From Candidatus Liberibacter africanus PTSAPSY (lineage in GTDB: Bacteria; Pseudomonadota; Alphaproteobacteria; Rhizobiales; Rhizobiaceae), in the NCBI RefSeq assembly GCF_001021085.1, contig NZ_CP004021.1, forward strand, positions 952,001-1,016,000: a stretch of DNA of 64,000 bases, written 5' to 3'. The position numbers were made by a program, and so were the translations under genes. The stretch's first letter is position 1. Every line of letters begins with the position of its first letter. Positions 48,801-56,990 of this stretch are shown here, one piece after another. The notes below the pieces were generated by a model. The model saw nothing but the letters and a program-made list of their open reading frames with translations, was not told where the DNA came from and made no database searches.

Positions 48801-49112
48801 TTATTTGTCAGATTTGTCAGAGTCGAATAACCCTTTACCCACTAAACACCAAGCAGTTAAAACAGCTGGTGGCATAGATATCACGGCTGAAAATTTAAAC
48901 GGACATAATTTTACTAAGTAAGGATGATCTAATACTTGAGACATTATAAAAACTACCAACACATACATCAAAAATAAAGTTATTAAAAAGGTTTTATCAA
49001 AATAATTTAAACGCATCTTTTTGCTATCTTCCATACCATTCAAAAATACGCCTTTAAGTTCCCATATTTTCTGTTGCTCATTTAAATAATATCTATCTTC
49101 ATTATTATCCAT
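48801..49112 (-). CDS. Two-span membrane protein downstream of Panacea gene (toxin candidate)
   Basis: 103 residues from ATG 49112, chosen for GGGGGAG eight bases upstream. A polar N-terminal part (1-40, with NEQQKIWELKGVFLNGMEDS) is followed by two membrane segments (41-61 and 74-94) and a short acidic tail. It starts 23 bases after the stop of the Panacea-domain gene. Panacea antitoxins are known to pair with diverse toxins including small membrane proteins, so this is the natural toxin candidate. That function is inferred from position and topology, not from a recognised toxin family. Confidence 0.6.
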   Translation of the reverse strand: MDNNEDRYYLNEQQKIWELKGVFLNGMEDSKKMRLNYFDKTFLITLFLMYVLVVFIMSQVLDHPYLVKLCPFKFSAVISMPPAVLTAWCLVGKGLFDSDKSDK

Positions 49113-49135
49113 ATTAAGATCTCCCCCCGCATGAA

Positions 49136-49621
49136 TCAATACTTTGTTTCGTATTTTAGTATATCGTCAACTGTTATGGTTTTATTTAAGTACGGTTTGC
49201 TAGGACCATATGATTTTTCCCAAGCTCTTCCTGCTTCATGGGCTATTTTACTTAACTCATTACCTAAACATTCTTTATATCGATCCCAGATATCATTCAT
49301 TATATTTATAATATTTCGATCGCTTATTTCAGGAAACACATCCAAAGCTAAAGCCATGGGAAGTCTAATTTTATAATCATAAAAATACTTGAATCTATGG
49401 TATATGCCCGCAAATAATGGCCCTTTTCCCCAAGCTTGCGGCTCTTCGTCTAGCATTGCTTTTTTATATTTAAGAACAATATTACAGTGAGTGAAATAGA
49501 GAAGCTTTTGTAATTTTAAATTAGTTACGGGTAACTGGGATTTTACTCCTTTATCGATGAAGAAGTTTGCGACTGACAAACAACAATAAGGAGGTTTCTT
49601 ATCTTTAATTATTTTTTGCAT
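49136..49621 (-). CDS. Panacea (DUF4065 / SocA-like) domain protein, antitoxin candidate
   Basis: 161 residues. Diagnostic pattern: VTNLKLQKLLYFTHCNIVLK, DEEPQAWGKGPLFAGIYHRF and a C-terminal helical part ending TVDDILKYETKY. This domain (PanA, GepA, SocA) is a widely shared antitoxin module that neutralises varied toxins. The ATG at 49621 has only a weak ribosome site. Two exact 20-bp repeats lie 64-103 bases upstream, a plausible operator. A frameshifted paralogue is at 63105. Confidence 0.82.
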   Translation of the reverse strand: MQKIIKDKKPPYCCLSVANFFIDKGVKSQLPVTNLKLQKLLYFTHCNIVLKYKKAMLDEEPQAWGKGPLFAGIYHRFKYFYDYKIRLPMALALDVFPEISDRNIINIMNDIWDRYKECLGNELSKIAHEAGRAWEKSYGPSKPYLNKTITVDDILKYETKY

Positions 49622-49684
49622 TTTTCATTCTTTTCATAATATAATCTCCACCCTTAGATTCGGTCTTATACACTGAAAAAATAT

Positions 49685-49724
49685 AATATGCAACCTTTAA
49701 TATAAATATGCAACCTTTAATATA
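49685..49724. promoter_or_regulatory. Two tandem 20-bp repeats upstream of the Panacea gene
   Basis: AATATGCAACCTTTAATATA occurs twice without gap (49685-49704 and 49705-49724), followed by a partial third copy starting CAACCT. Toxin-antitoxin operons are often autoregulated through such direct repeats. The operator role is inferred from position. Confidence 0.6.
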
Positions 49725-49887
49725 CAACCTTTTTTATCAATTTGCTAAGCTATCGCTTCTTATAACTTCCCATGGAATGACAAACCAAGAAGATAATGAG
49801 AATATTATTTTATCTCGCATAGCTTTTACCTTTTATTTTGATTGTTTTAAAAAGAAAATAATCCGTTAACCACATAAAACGGAAAAT

Positions 49888-50046
49888 TTAGTTGAACATA
49901 TTTGTATAAAGTAAGGGCCAATTTATTACTAGAGATGCTATAATTATCGTCATCGCCCCTAGCAAATTTTTATTTACTCTAAAGATTCTTTCGAAATATA
50001 TTTCCTGTCTTATCTGTTCCTCTTTCGAATTTTCTATATTTTTCAT
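49888..50046 (-). CDS. Small one-span membrane protein near the Panacea pair
   Basis: 52 residues from ATG 50046 (AAGAGAAAGTATT before it). A charged N-terminal half (MKNIENSKEEQIRQEIYFER) and one membrane span (LLGAMTIIIASLVINWPLLY). A longer frame to 50169 exists but its extra part looks non-coding. Same strand as the Panacea gene, 266 bases upstream, so it could be a third member of the locus or a phage relic. No family recognised. Confidence 0.45.
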   Translation of the reverse strand: MKNIENSKEEQIRQEIYFERIFRVNKNLLGAMTIIIASLVINWPLLYTNMFN

Positions 50047-50311
50047 AATACTTTCTCTTACATGGCGGTGCACAGAAAACTTTTTAATTATGGGTACCGC
50101 TGTCTTTTTTCCAAATAAACCATGATAATTAACATAAAATATATTATTAAGAATCGAGCTTCTCTGCAATTAATCATGATATCGTTTCATGGCATTTGTC
50201 AAATTCATTAATGTATGATGGTGTGTTATTAAATTGTTCGATAACAATACTGAGGTTAGGAAGAGAATGTTGTACGAGAATCGCAAACTACAACTTTAAG
50301 GAACAGAATGA

Positions 50312-51364
50312 ATGTTAGCATACGAATTAAATAAGATTTCCTCAGAGGGAAAACATAATGTTCATTTGTTTCCGAAGGTTTTTGCAGTAGCGCCGATGGT
50401 TGATTGGACTGATCGACATTATCGTTTTTTAGCTCGTTTATTGACTAATAATGCTTTGCTTTATACAGAAATGATTGTAGCTGATGCAATTTTATACGGG
50501 AAAAAACAAAATATTTTAGGGTTTAGTGAGCAAGAAAAGCCGCTTGCTTTGCAAATTGGTGGTTCTAATATTTCCAAGCTTGTTGAAGCTGCCAAAATCG
50601 GAGAAGATTTTGGCTACAATGAAATTAATTTCAATGTTGGTTGTCCTTCAAGTAATGTTCTTGCGGGATCTTTTGGTGCATGCTTGATGCTTAATCCTGA
50701 TGTTGTCGGGGATTGTATTGCGGCAATGAACGAGGCGGTTTCCATTCCTATAACAGTTAAGTGTCGTATTGGTGTTGATGATCAAATTCCGGCAATTGCT
50801 TTGCGTAATTTGATAAAATCCATAAAGAAATCAGGAGTAAAAGGCATATGGATTCATGCTCGCAAAGCCATGCTTGATGGAATTTCGCCAAAGGATAATC
50901 GTAAAATTCCAGAGCTTGATTATGAAATAGTATATGAGGTAAAAAAGGAAAATCCAGACCTTTTTATCGGTCTTAATGGTGGTTTGGAAAATATAAAACA
51001 AGTTTTGCAGGTTTTGCCCCATGTTGATGGAGTCATGGTTGGCCGAGCAGCTTATCAAAATAGTGCCATGCTTACTGATGTAGATGAATACTTTAGTAAT
51101 CCTCTCACATCTTCTCTTCCCGTAAAGAAGAAAGTTGATAAGGACTTTTGGAGATACATCAGGGACTCCATGACTGAGTATGCTGCTCGCTATATTCATG
51201 CGGGAGGAAAATTAAAACATATCGCTCGCCATATGATCGGTTTATTCCATGGACTTCCGAATTCACGGCGTTATCGTCACATTTTAACTTTTGAAGCTAA
51301 TGCGCCAACAGCAAGTCATAAAGTCATTGAAACAGCTTTTGATCTGATGATCGATTCTTTATAA
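50312..51364 (+). CDS. dusA: tRNA-dihydrouridine synthase A
   Basis: Reduces U20/U20a in tRNA using FMN and NADPH. 350 residues. FAVAPMVDWTDRHYRFLARL at the N-terminus, catalytic Cys in NVGCPSSNVLAGSFGACLM, ITVKCRIGVDD, IWIHARKAMLDGISPKDNR and the FMN site NGGLENI / GVMVGRAAYQN. DusA-type by the TDRHYRF and ARKAML patterns. Confidence 0.94.
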   Translation: MLAYELNKISSEGKHNVHLFPKVFAVAPMVDWTDRHYRFLARLLTNNALLYTEMIVADAILYGKKQNILGFSEQEKPLALQIGGSNISKLVEAAKIGEDFGYNEINFNVGCPSSNVLAGSFGACLMLNPDVVGDCIAAMNEAVSIPITVKCRIGVDDQIPAIALRNLIKSIKKSGVKGIWIHARKAMLDGISPKDNRKIPELDYEIVYEVKKENPDLFIGLNGGLENIKQVLQVLPHVDGVMVGRAAYQNSAMLTDVDEYFSNPLTSSLPVKKKVDKDFWRYIRDSMTEYAARYIHAGGKLKHIARHMIGLFHGLPNSRRYRHILTFEANAPTASHKVIETAFDLMIDSL

Positions 51365-51493
51365 TTACTCTTTATCCAAAAAATAACACCCAGCTATCTC
51401 AAAAAAATAACCCATAAATCAAAGCAGATCTTTTTATTCGATAATTTATGGTAGGGTATTTTTTACCATATTTCATATGTTACATTATTTAGA

Positions 51494-52330
51494 TTAGGGG
51501 GTATGAGAAGAATCTTTGACTACAGATATGTCGGGGGCGTCTTCGGCTTTCATGCCAACAACATGATATCCAGCGTCTACAAAATGGCATTCGCCAGTAA
51601 CGCCACTAGACAGATCAGAAAGCATATAAAGGGCGGATTTTCCTACTTCTTCATGGGTAATATTACGACGAAGAGGGGCATTATATTCGTTCCATTTTAA
51701 AATATATTTGAAATCACCAATAGCAGAAGAAGCAAGAGTTTTAGCTGGTCCAGCAGAAATTGCGTTTACTCTAATACCAGATTGCCTTCCTAAATCCATT
51801 GCAAGATATTGAACGGAAGTCTGCAATGCTGCCTTTGCAAGTCCCATGACGTTATAATGTGGCATTACTCTTTCGGCTCCGAGATACGTAAGGGTAAGCA
51901 TGCTTCCACCTTTATTCATCAATGAATGTGCACGAGCGGCTAAAGCAGTAAAAGAATATACTGAAACATCCATCGTATCGAGGAAATTTTGACGACTTGT
52001 ATGAAGATACGGCCCTGTTAATTCCGATTTATCAGAAAAAGCAACGGCATGAACCATAAAATCTATTTTTCCCCATTTCTTTTCTACATTACAAAAAACA
52101 TCATCAATCGTTTTAGAGCATGAAACATTGCAGTTTCCTGCCATGAAAAAATTCATTCCCTGAACGAGGCTTTCAACACGCTTTTTAGTAGCGTCACCTT
52201 GCCATGTTAAAGCAACTTCAGCACCTGCATCATGGCACATCTTAGCGATTGACCAAGCAAGTGAACGATTATTGGCAACACCAAAAACAATACCTCTTTT
52301 GTTTTTCATGAGGTCATCTACTGCAAGCAT
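51494..52330 (-). CDS. fabI: Enoyl-[acyl-carrier-protein] reductase (NADH)
   Basis: Last step of each fatty acid elongation round. 278 residues, SDR fold. GVANNRSLAWSIAK binds NADH, and the catalytic Tyr-x6-Lys pair is in HYNVMGLAK. GIRVNAISAGPAKTLA and GVTGECHFVDAGYHVVGMKA complete the signature. The start could be ATG 52330 or the in-frame ATG 52309. The sole FabI visible in this window. Confidence 0.94.
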   Translation of the reverse strand: MLAVDDLMKNKRGIVFGVANNRSLAWSIAKMCHDAGAEVALTWQGDATKKRVESLVQGMNFFMAGNCNVSCSKTIDDVFCNVEKKWGKIDFMVHAVAFSDKSELTGPYLHTSRQNFLDTMDVSVYSFTALAARAHSLMNKGGSMLTLTYLGAERVMPHYNVMGLAKAALQTSVQYLAMDLGRQSGIRVNAISAGPAKTLASSAIGDFKYILKWNEYNAPLRRNITHEEVGKSALYMLSDLSSGVTGECHFVDAGYHVVGMKAEDAPDISVVKDSSHTP

Positions 52331-52445
52331 CTAAAACTCCTATTTGGGGAAATATTTATCTTTGGTATGTATACATATATTAAAGGTATATTCAAGTTCA
52401 CTCTATACAAGAAAAGTGTGCTCGAACTTAGAGAGGATCTAATCT

Positions 52446-53051
52446 ATGGGAAAAGATGATGATATCAATAATCATTATGTATTTACATTGTTATCACAAT
52501 GGATGCAAGAAGCACAAGATAGTGAATTTAAAGATCCTCATGCTGTGGTGCTGGCAACTTATGATTATCATGGATTTCCAAATGCACGCGTAGTTTTAAT
52601 TAAACACTTTGATCAGGATGGATTTGTATTTTACACTAATAGTCAAAGTTCTAAAGGCAAAGAAATAATAGAAAATCCAAAAGTATCTTTGTGCTTTTAT
52701 TGGAAAAATTTGGGTCGGCAGTTGCGTGTGCGAGGTTTGGTGGAAAAATATTGTGATCGTGAATCAGATAATTATTATGCTTCTCGACCAAGGGAAAGTA
52801 AAATAGGAGCATGGGCCTCAAAACAATCACAAAAGATGGAACATTTTGGTGATTTACAGGAATCCGTGCAGCGATATTCTTCTCTCTATGAAGGAAAAGA
52901 AATTCCGCGTCCTGTTTGGTGGTATGGTTTTCTCATTCGTCCTTTATCTATAGAATTTTGGACAGAGAAACCATATCGTCTCCATGAACGTATAGTATTT
53001 TCTCGTGAAAAATTTACAGAAAAATGGACTAGATCTTTATTATATCCATAA
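52446..53051 (+). CDS. pdxH: Pyridoxamine 5'-phosphate oxidase
   Basis: FMN enzyme that oxidises PNP/PMP to PLP. 201 residues. VLATYDYHGFPNARVVLIKH, FVFYTNSQSSKGKEI, the RESKIGAWASKQSQ segment and C-terminal VWWYGFLIRPLSIEFW with RLHERIVF are conserved. ATG 52446 follows GAGAGGATCTAATCT. Intact, so the PLP salvage branch works. Confidence 0.94.
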   Translation: MGKDDDINNHYVFTLLSQWMQEAQDSEFKDPHAVVLATYDYHGFPNARVVLIKHFDQDGFVFYTNSQSSKGKEIIENPKVSLCFYWKNLGRQLRVRGLVEKYCDRESDNYYASRPRESKIGAWASKQSQKMEHFGDLQESVQRYSSLYEGKEIPRPVWWYGFLIRPLSIEFWTEKPYRLHERIVFSREKFTEKWTRSLLYP

Positions 53052-53375
53052 TAAAGATTACAGAAAAACAAAAATATCATAAAAATACAGCATAAGAATT
53101 TTTTGCTTTAGCCAAAAATGTTTCTATTATAATGGATATTTTAATATAAATATTTTCAAATCGAATTTAAGGAGATAATTATCTATCTTAGCTTAAGGGA
53201 AATAAGAGTTAATGTTGTTTAACTTCAGGTTATTTTTTAATGTCTTGAAAAATCAAATATTTATAACATAAAAAGAGTTTTATTTGATAAATTCATCTTA
53301 TAAGTGTATGGAAATAATACAAACGAAAATGATGTTGTTTTTTCTTTAATTTTATTTGTTGCGGAGATGTAGTCA
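53052..53375. other. Spacer
   Basis: 324 AT-rich bases between pdxH and the acetyltransferase gene. No ORF, RNA gene or hairpin with a T tract that I can support. Confidence 0.5.
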
Positions 53376-53873
53376 TTGACAAAATATTTGAATTTTGTTC
53401 CTGAAAATCCTGATCATGATTTTTCCATTTGTTCCATGCACGCAGAAGCTTTTGGTCCTGGTCGTTTTTCTCGAGCTGCTTTCTTGTTACGCGAACAAGG
53501 AATGCACGATCTTTCTCTTTCGTTTCTTTGTACAGATGGTCAAATAATTATAGGATCGGTGCGTATGACGCCCATTTCTATAGAAAAAATTACGGGACAC
53601 TTGCTAGGGCCTGTAGTGGTTCATCCTTTATATCAAAACAAAGGAATTGGACAAAAATTAATTGATATGTCTGTTGATGCTGCTAGAAACAAAGGATCTG
53701 AAGTAGTTGTGCTCGTTGGGGATATTGCTTATTACAGTAAGTTAAACTTTCAAAAAGTTCCTTGGAAATCCCTTTTGTTTCCTGCTCCCGTCGACCCTAA
53801 TAGAGTGCTTTATCTTCCGCTTATTGGGAACATCGACAACCTCAAGGGAGCAATCTACTATAGAAAATGTTAA
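53376..53873 (+). CDS. GNAT-family N-acetyltransferase
   Basis: 165 residues, TTG start preceded by GCGGAGATGTAG. The acetyl-CoA-binding motif is LGPVVVHPLYQNKGIGQKLI, with Q-N-K-G-I-G in the pyrophosphate loop, followed by VVVLVGDIAYYSKLNFQKVP. Closest to the YhbS-like group of small acetyltransferases. The substrate is unknown. Confidence 0.87.
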   Translation: MTKYLNFVPENPDHDFSICSMHAEAFGPGRFSRAAFLLREQGMHDLSLSFLCTDGQIIIGSVRMTPISIEKITGHLLGPVVVHPLYQNKGIGQKLIDMSVDAARNKGSEVVVLVGDIAYYSKLNFQKVPWKSLLFPAPVDPNRVLYLPLIGNIDNLKGAIYYRKC

Positions 53874-53908
53874 TCAAACATTGCTTAGCACATTGTAAGA
53901 GTAAATCC

Positions 53909-55282
53909 TTAATAAGCATATTCTTCAAAACATGGATCTATAGACTTATTCCACCTACTATTAAATGCTGCAAGCATTTCATCTGAAGTAGTTTGATTGC
54001 TATTAATTATTTGCTCTAATGGTTGCAAAAAAATTGTCTCATCTTCTTGTAAGTGGTTTTTCTTAGAACGGTTTTTCAATCCATTTTTGGAAAAAGTGAT
54101 AATTTGGGTCGCAATGCTCTTTAAAGATTGGCCGTTAATAGTGGCTTTCATTCCTTGGGATGGTACAGCTTTGTTCAGTTCATTCATATCGTTAAATGAC
54201 CAATTAGACGTTAAATCATCTGCATCCTGCAATGCAGATGAGTCATAGAGAATACCTGTCCAAAATGCTGTAACAGCAAAAATATTTTTCACACTACCAC
54301 AATCAGCGCCACGCATTTCAAGGCAATTTCTTAAACGTACGATAGGAAACAGTGTTGATAAGTGATTTTCCCAATCTCCTATTCTAGGATGCCATTCTTT
54401 TATTCTATCTTTGAGTGCTCCATTCATAAACTGACGAAATGTTATATCCGTGCAACAATGATATTCTCCTTCACGTAGGATAAAATACATTGGAACATCC
54501 AATGCCCATTGCGTATATTTTTCAAAATGATTATCGCTCTCAAAAACAAAAGGCAAAATTCCTGTGCGATTGTTATCAGTATGATTCCATATCTCGCTTC
54601 TCCATGATTGAAATCCATTGATTTTTCCTTCTGTAAATGGAGAAGAAGAAAAAAGTGCTGTAGCAAGTGGTTGTAATTTTAAAGAAACACGTAATTTAGT
54701 GGCCATATCTTGCTCACTACTAAAGTCAAGACTGACTTGTGTAGAGCAGGTTTTAAACATCATGTCTAAACCGGGAGTTCCAACTTGGGGCATATATTTT
54801 TTCATGAGTGTATAACGTGATTTAGGCATGACTGGTATTTCATCTAATCTCCATTTGGGATTAACGCCCATACCTAAGATACCGAGATCAAGACCGCTAG
54901 TGATCTCTTTAAGTATTGTGATATATTTGAGCATTTCTTCTTTGATTTGATGGGTGTCATATAATGTAGAGCTAGAGAGTTCTAATTGTCCTCCAGGTTC
55001 AAGAGATATTCCAGCTTCACTCAAAGGATCCGTCAATCCTATAATATTTCCCTTATCCATGATCGCTTCCCAAGAAAGTCTTTTTTGCATCTTTCTTAAA
55101 ATTGTGACGATGCTTTTTTCTCCAGCATAAGGGATAGGACGATGATCTGATCGTGAAAAAATAAAACTTTCATGTTCCGTTCCTATTTTAAATTTTTCTT
55201 GTGGTTTTATGCCAGATGTAAGGTATTGCAGCAGATCATCAGTAGAAGTTATTATGGCATCAGTTGATAGATTACGTATCAT
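53909..55282 (-). CDS. gshA: Glutamate--cysteine ligase (alphaproteobacterial/plant type)
   Basis: First step of glutathione synthesis, ATP-dependent. 457 residues. FKIGTEHESFIFSRSDHRPI, GLTDPLSEAGISLEPGGQLE, MPKSRYTLMKKYMPQVGTPG and LRNCLEMRGADCG belong to the GCS2-like group shared with plants. It lies downstream of rsmE on the same strand, as in other Rhizobiales. Full length. Confidence 0.93.
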   Translation of the reverse strand: MIRNLSTDAIITSTDDLLQYLTSGIKPQEKFKIGTEHESFIFSRSDHRPIPYAGEKSIVTILRKMQKRLSWEAIMDKGNIIGLTDPLSEAGISLEPGGQLELSSSTLYDTHQIKEEMLKYITILKEITSGLDLGILGMGVNPKWRLDEIPVMPKSRYTLMKKYMPQVGTPGLDMMFKTCSTQVSLDFSSEQDMATKLRVSLKLQPLATALFSSSPFTEGKINGFQSWRSEIWNHTDNNRTGILPFVFESDNHFEKYTQWALDVPMYFILREGEYHCCTDITFRQFMNGALKDRIKEWHPRIGDWENHLSTLFPIVRLRNCLEMRGADCGSVKNIFAVTAFWTGILYDSSALQDADDLTSNWSFNDMNELNKAVPSQGMKATINGQSLKSIATQIITFSKNGLKNRSKKNHLQEDETIFLQPLEQIINSNQTTSDEMLAAFNSRWNKSIDPCFEEYAY

Positions 55283-55365
55283 ATCTATTCCTTTAAAATT
55301 AAGAAGGATAAAACATTGAGGCGATAAGAGGATAGGTCAAGTGATTGTGATTTTCACATAGTTAC

Positions 55366-56103
55366 TCAATACCAATCACCACAAATAGATTGGACTAAAG
55401 CCATGGTTGCAACTGCTGCAGTATCAGAACGCAAAATTCTTGGGCCTAGCGAAATAGGGGTGATGAAAGGAAGAGAATGCAATTTTTCTTTTTCTTTAGG
55501 ATGATATCCTCCCTCCGGACCAACAAGAATAGCTATATGAGGAATATGTGATATGTTTTGAAGCTTTGCTAATGAATCATTCTGGTAACATGTTTCATCG
55601 GCAAAAACTATTTGATGATTATGATCCCAGTTTTTTAATAAACAATCTAGTTTAATAAGTGGATTTATGGAGGGCAGTGTGAGAGTATTGCACTGTTCTG
55701 CTGCACTTATTGCATACGAACGCATACGATCCATATTACAGTGTGTGTTTTGTGTATACTGAGTGACGACAGGATGAAGAGTTCCTATCCCCATCTCTAC
55801 TGATTTTTGAATCATATACTCAAGGCGATTTGTTTTAATCGGAGAGAAAATGTAGTGTAGATTAGATTTTTTAGTTTGAGGTTTATTTTGAGATACTATT
55901 TCAAATACAATATCTTTTCCTACATATGTAATGTTACTAAGCCATTCTCCATTTTCCCCGTTAAAAAGTAAAATATTTTCTCCATCTTTCATGCGCATTA
56001 CATGGGCGAGATAGTGGTATTGATTTTTAGTTGCTTTTTTTTTGATTGCAGCGCACAAAGGAAAATCGACAAACAAACGCTTAAGATGAGAACGCATTTT
56101 CAT
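55366..56103 (-). CDS. rsmE: 16S rRNA m3U1498 methyltransferase
   Basis: SPOUT methyltransferase acting on the small ribosomal subunit. I take ATG 56103 (or 56097), because the longer frame to 56145 adds an unlikely hydrophobic leader. N-terminal PUA-like domain (RLFVDFPLCAAI, HYLAHVMRMKDGENILLFNG), then the knot with IQKSVEMGIGTLHPV, EQCNTLTLP, ILVGPEGGYHPKE and LGPRILRSDTAAVATM. Probably co-transcribed with gshA. Confidence 0.93.
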   Translation of the reverse strand: MKMRSHLKRLFVDFPLCAAIKKKATKNQYHYLAHVMRMKDGENILLFNGENGEWLSNITYVGKDIVFEIVSQNKPQTKKSNLHYIFSPIKTNRLEYMIQKSVEMGIGTLHPVVTQYTQNTHCNMDRMRSYAISAAEQCNTLTLPSINPLIKLDCLLKNWDHNHQIVFADETCYQNDSLAKLQNISHIPHIAILVGPEGGYHPKEKEKLHSLPFITPISLGPRILRSDTAAVATMALVQSICGDWY

Positions 56104-56145
56104 AATGTATAATTTCAATGTAAAAACAGGTATTAAAGATCCCAT

Positions 56146-56524
56146 AAATTATAATATAAGCAGTAACTAATTGATACCATAGTAGCATTGTTTTGTAAAA
56201 GAACAAAGATTTAGTTAACAGCATATGGTAAAAAAATCGTATTTTTCTATGGTAATTTACTATTACTTGTTAATATTCATATCATTTAAACTCACTGTAT
56301 TGGTGTTATTGATAGGATCAGATAATTTATTTTTCCATAAGTGAGTAATGTTTTTCTATTTTTGAGATTATTTGACTGTTAATCATATTAGTTTATAAAA
56401 TATTTTGTACGGTAATTCAGGTGGATCTTAAAAAAACCATTTTTCTGGTTTTGTTTGGAGATTTCTAAGTGTCAATGCAACTTTGACATAGTGATATTAA
56501 ATTTATTTTTTATAATTGTTTTAA
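56146..56524. other. AT-rich spacer left of the DnaA boxes
   Basis: About 380 bases without an ORF, strongly AT-rich with T-runs and a GTTAAC site. It borders two perfect DnaA boxes at 56525-56545 and is therefore of interest as a possible unwinding region. No gene was recognised. Confidence 0.5.
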
Positions 56525-56545
56525 TGTGGATAAATCTGTGGATAA
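56525..56545 (-). promoter_or_regulatory. Two perfect DnaA boxes
   Basis: TGTGGATAA at 56525-56533 and again at 56537-56545, each the exact complement of the consensus DnaA box TTATCCACA, 12 bases apart and in the same orientation. They could belong to a replication origin or to a DnaA-regulated promoter. Confidence 0.6.
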
Positions 56546-56720
56546 GTTTGTAGGTAAATTTCTAAATTACGTTAGCGTGGAATGCTTAGTTTTATCTAGG
56601 AATATTTCTAGGTTAATTGCGTACAATCCTGATATCAAAAAGACAGTATTTATAGGACTTGCGCTATTTTATGGTGCTTTAATTGGAAAAATTTTAAGAT
56701 TCTACTTTTATTCTCATTGA
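56526..56720 (+). CDS. Small one-span membrane protein (uncertain)
   Basis: 64 residues, GTG start inside the first DnaA box. The repeated VDK in MDKSVDKFVGKFLNYVSVEC is produced by the boxes. A membrane span follows (TVFIGLALFYGALIGKILRF). There is no clear ribosome site and the start may be later. It resembles small hypothetical proteins of unknown function; the frame could be chance. Confidence 0.4.
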   Translation: MDKSVDKFVGKFLNYVSVECLVLSRNISRLIAYNPDIKKTVFIGLALFYGALIGKILRFYFYSH

Positions 56721-56990
56721 TGTTTTGCGGGTATAATACATAGGTATTATTAAAAATCCTTGTTTTAACATGTAAAATAACTTTCTGTTCATTAAAATAA
56801 CATGGAATTTTCTTTATAATCAATTGTGCATTTGTAAAATATCTGTTTCAATCGTATTAGTTTTGTAATACCGTCGACAAGAATGGGTGTTTCGTTCTTT
56901 GAAATGTTGGTGACATGCAATTGTGATGTGTCGTCGTGCGTTTTACATTATTGGGTCAAGTATTAAATAATTTAAGGATAATAAATTATA

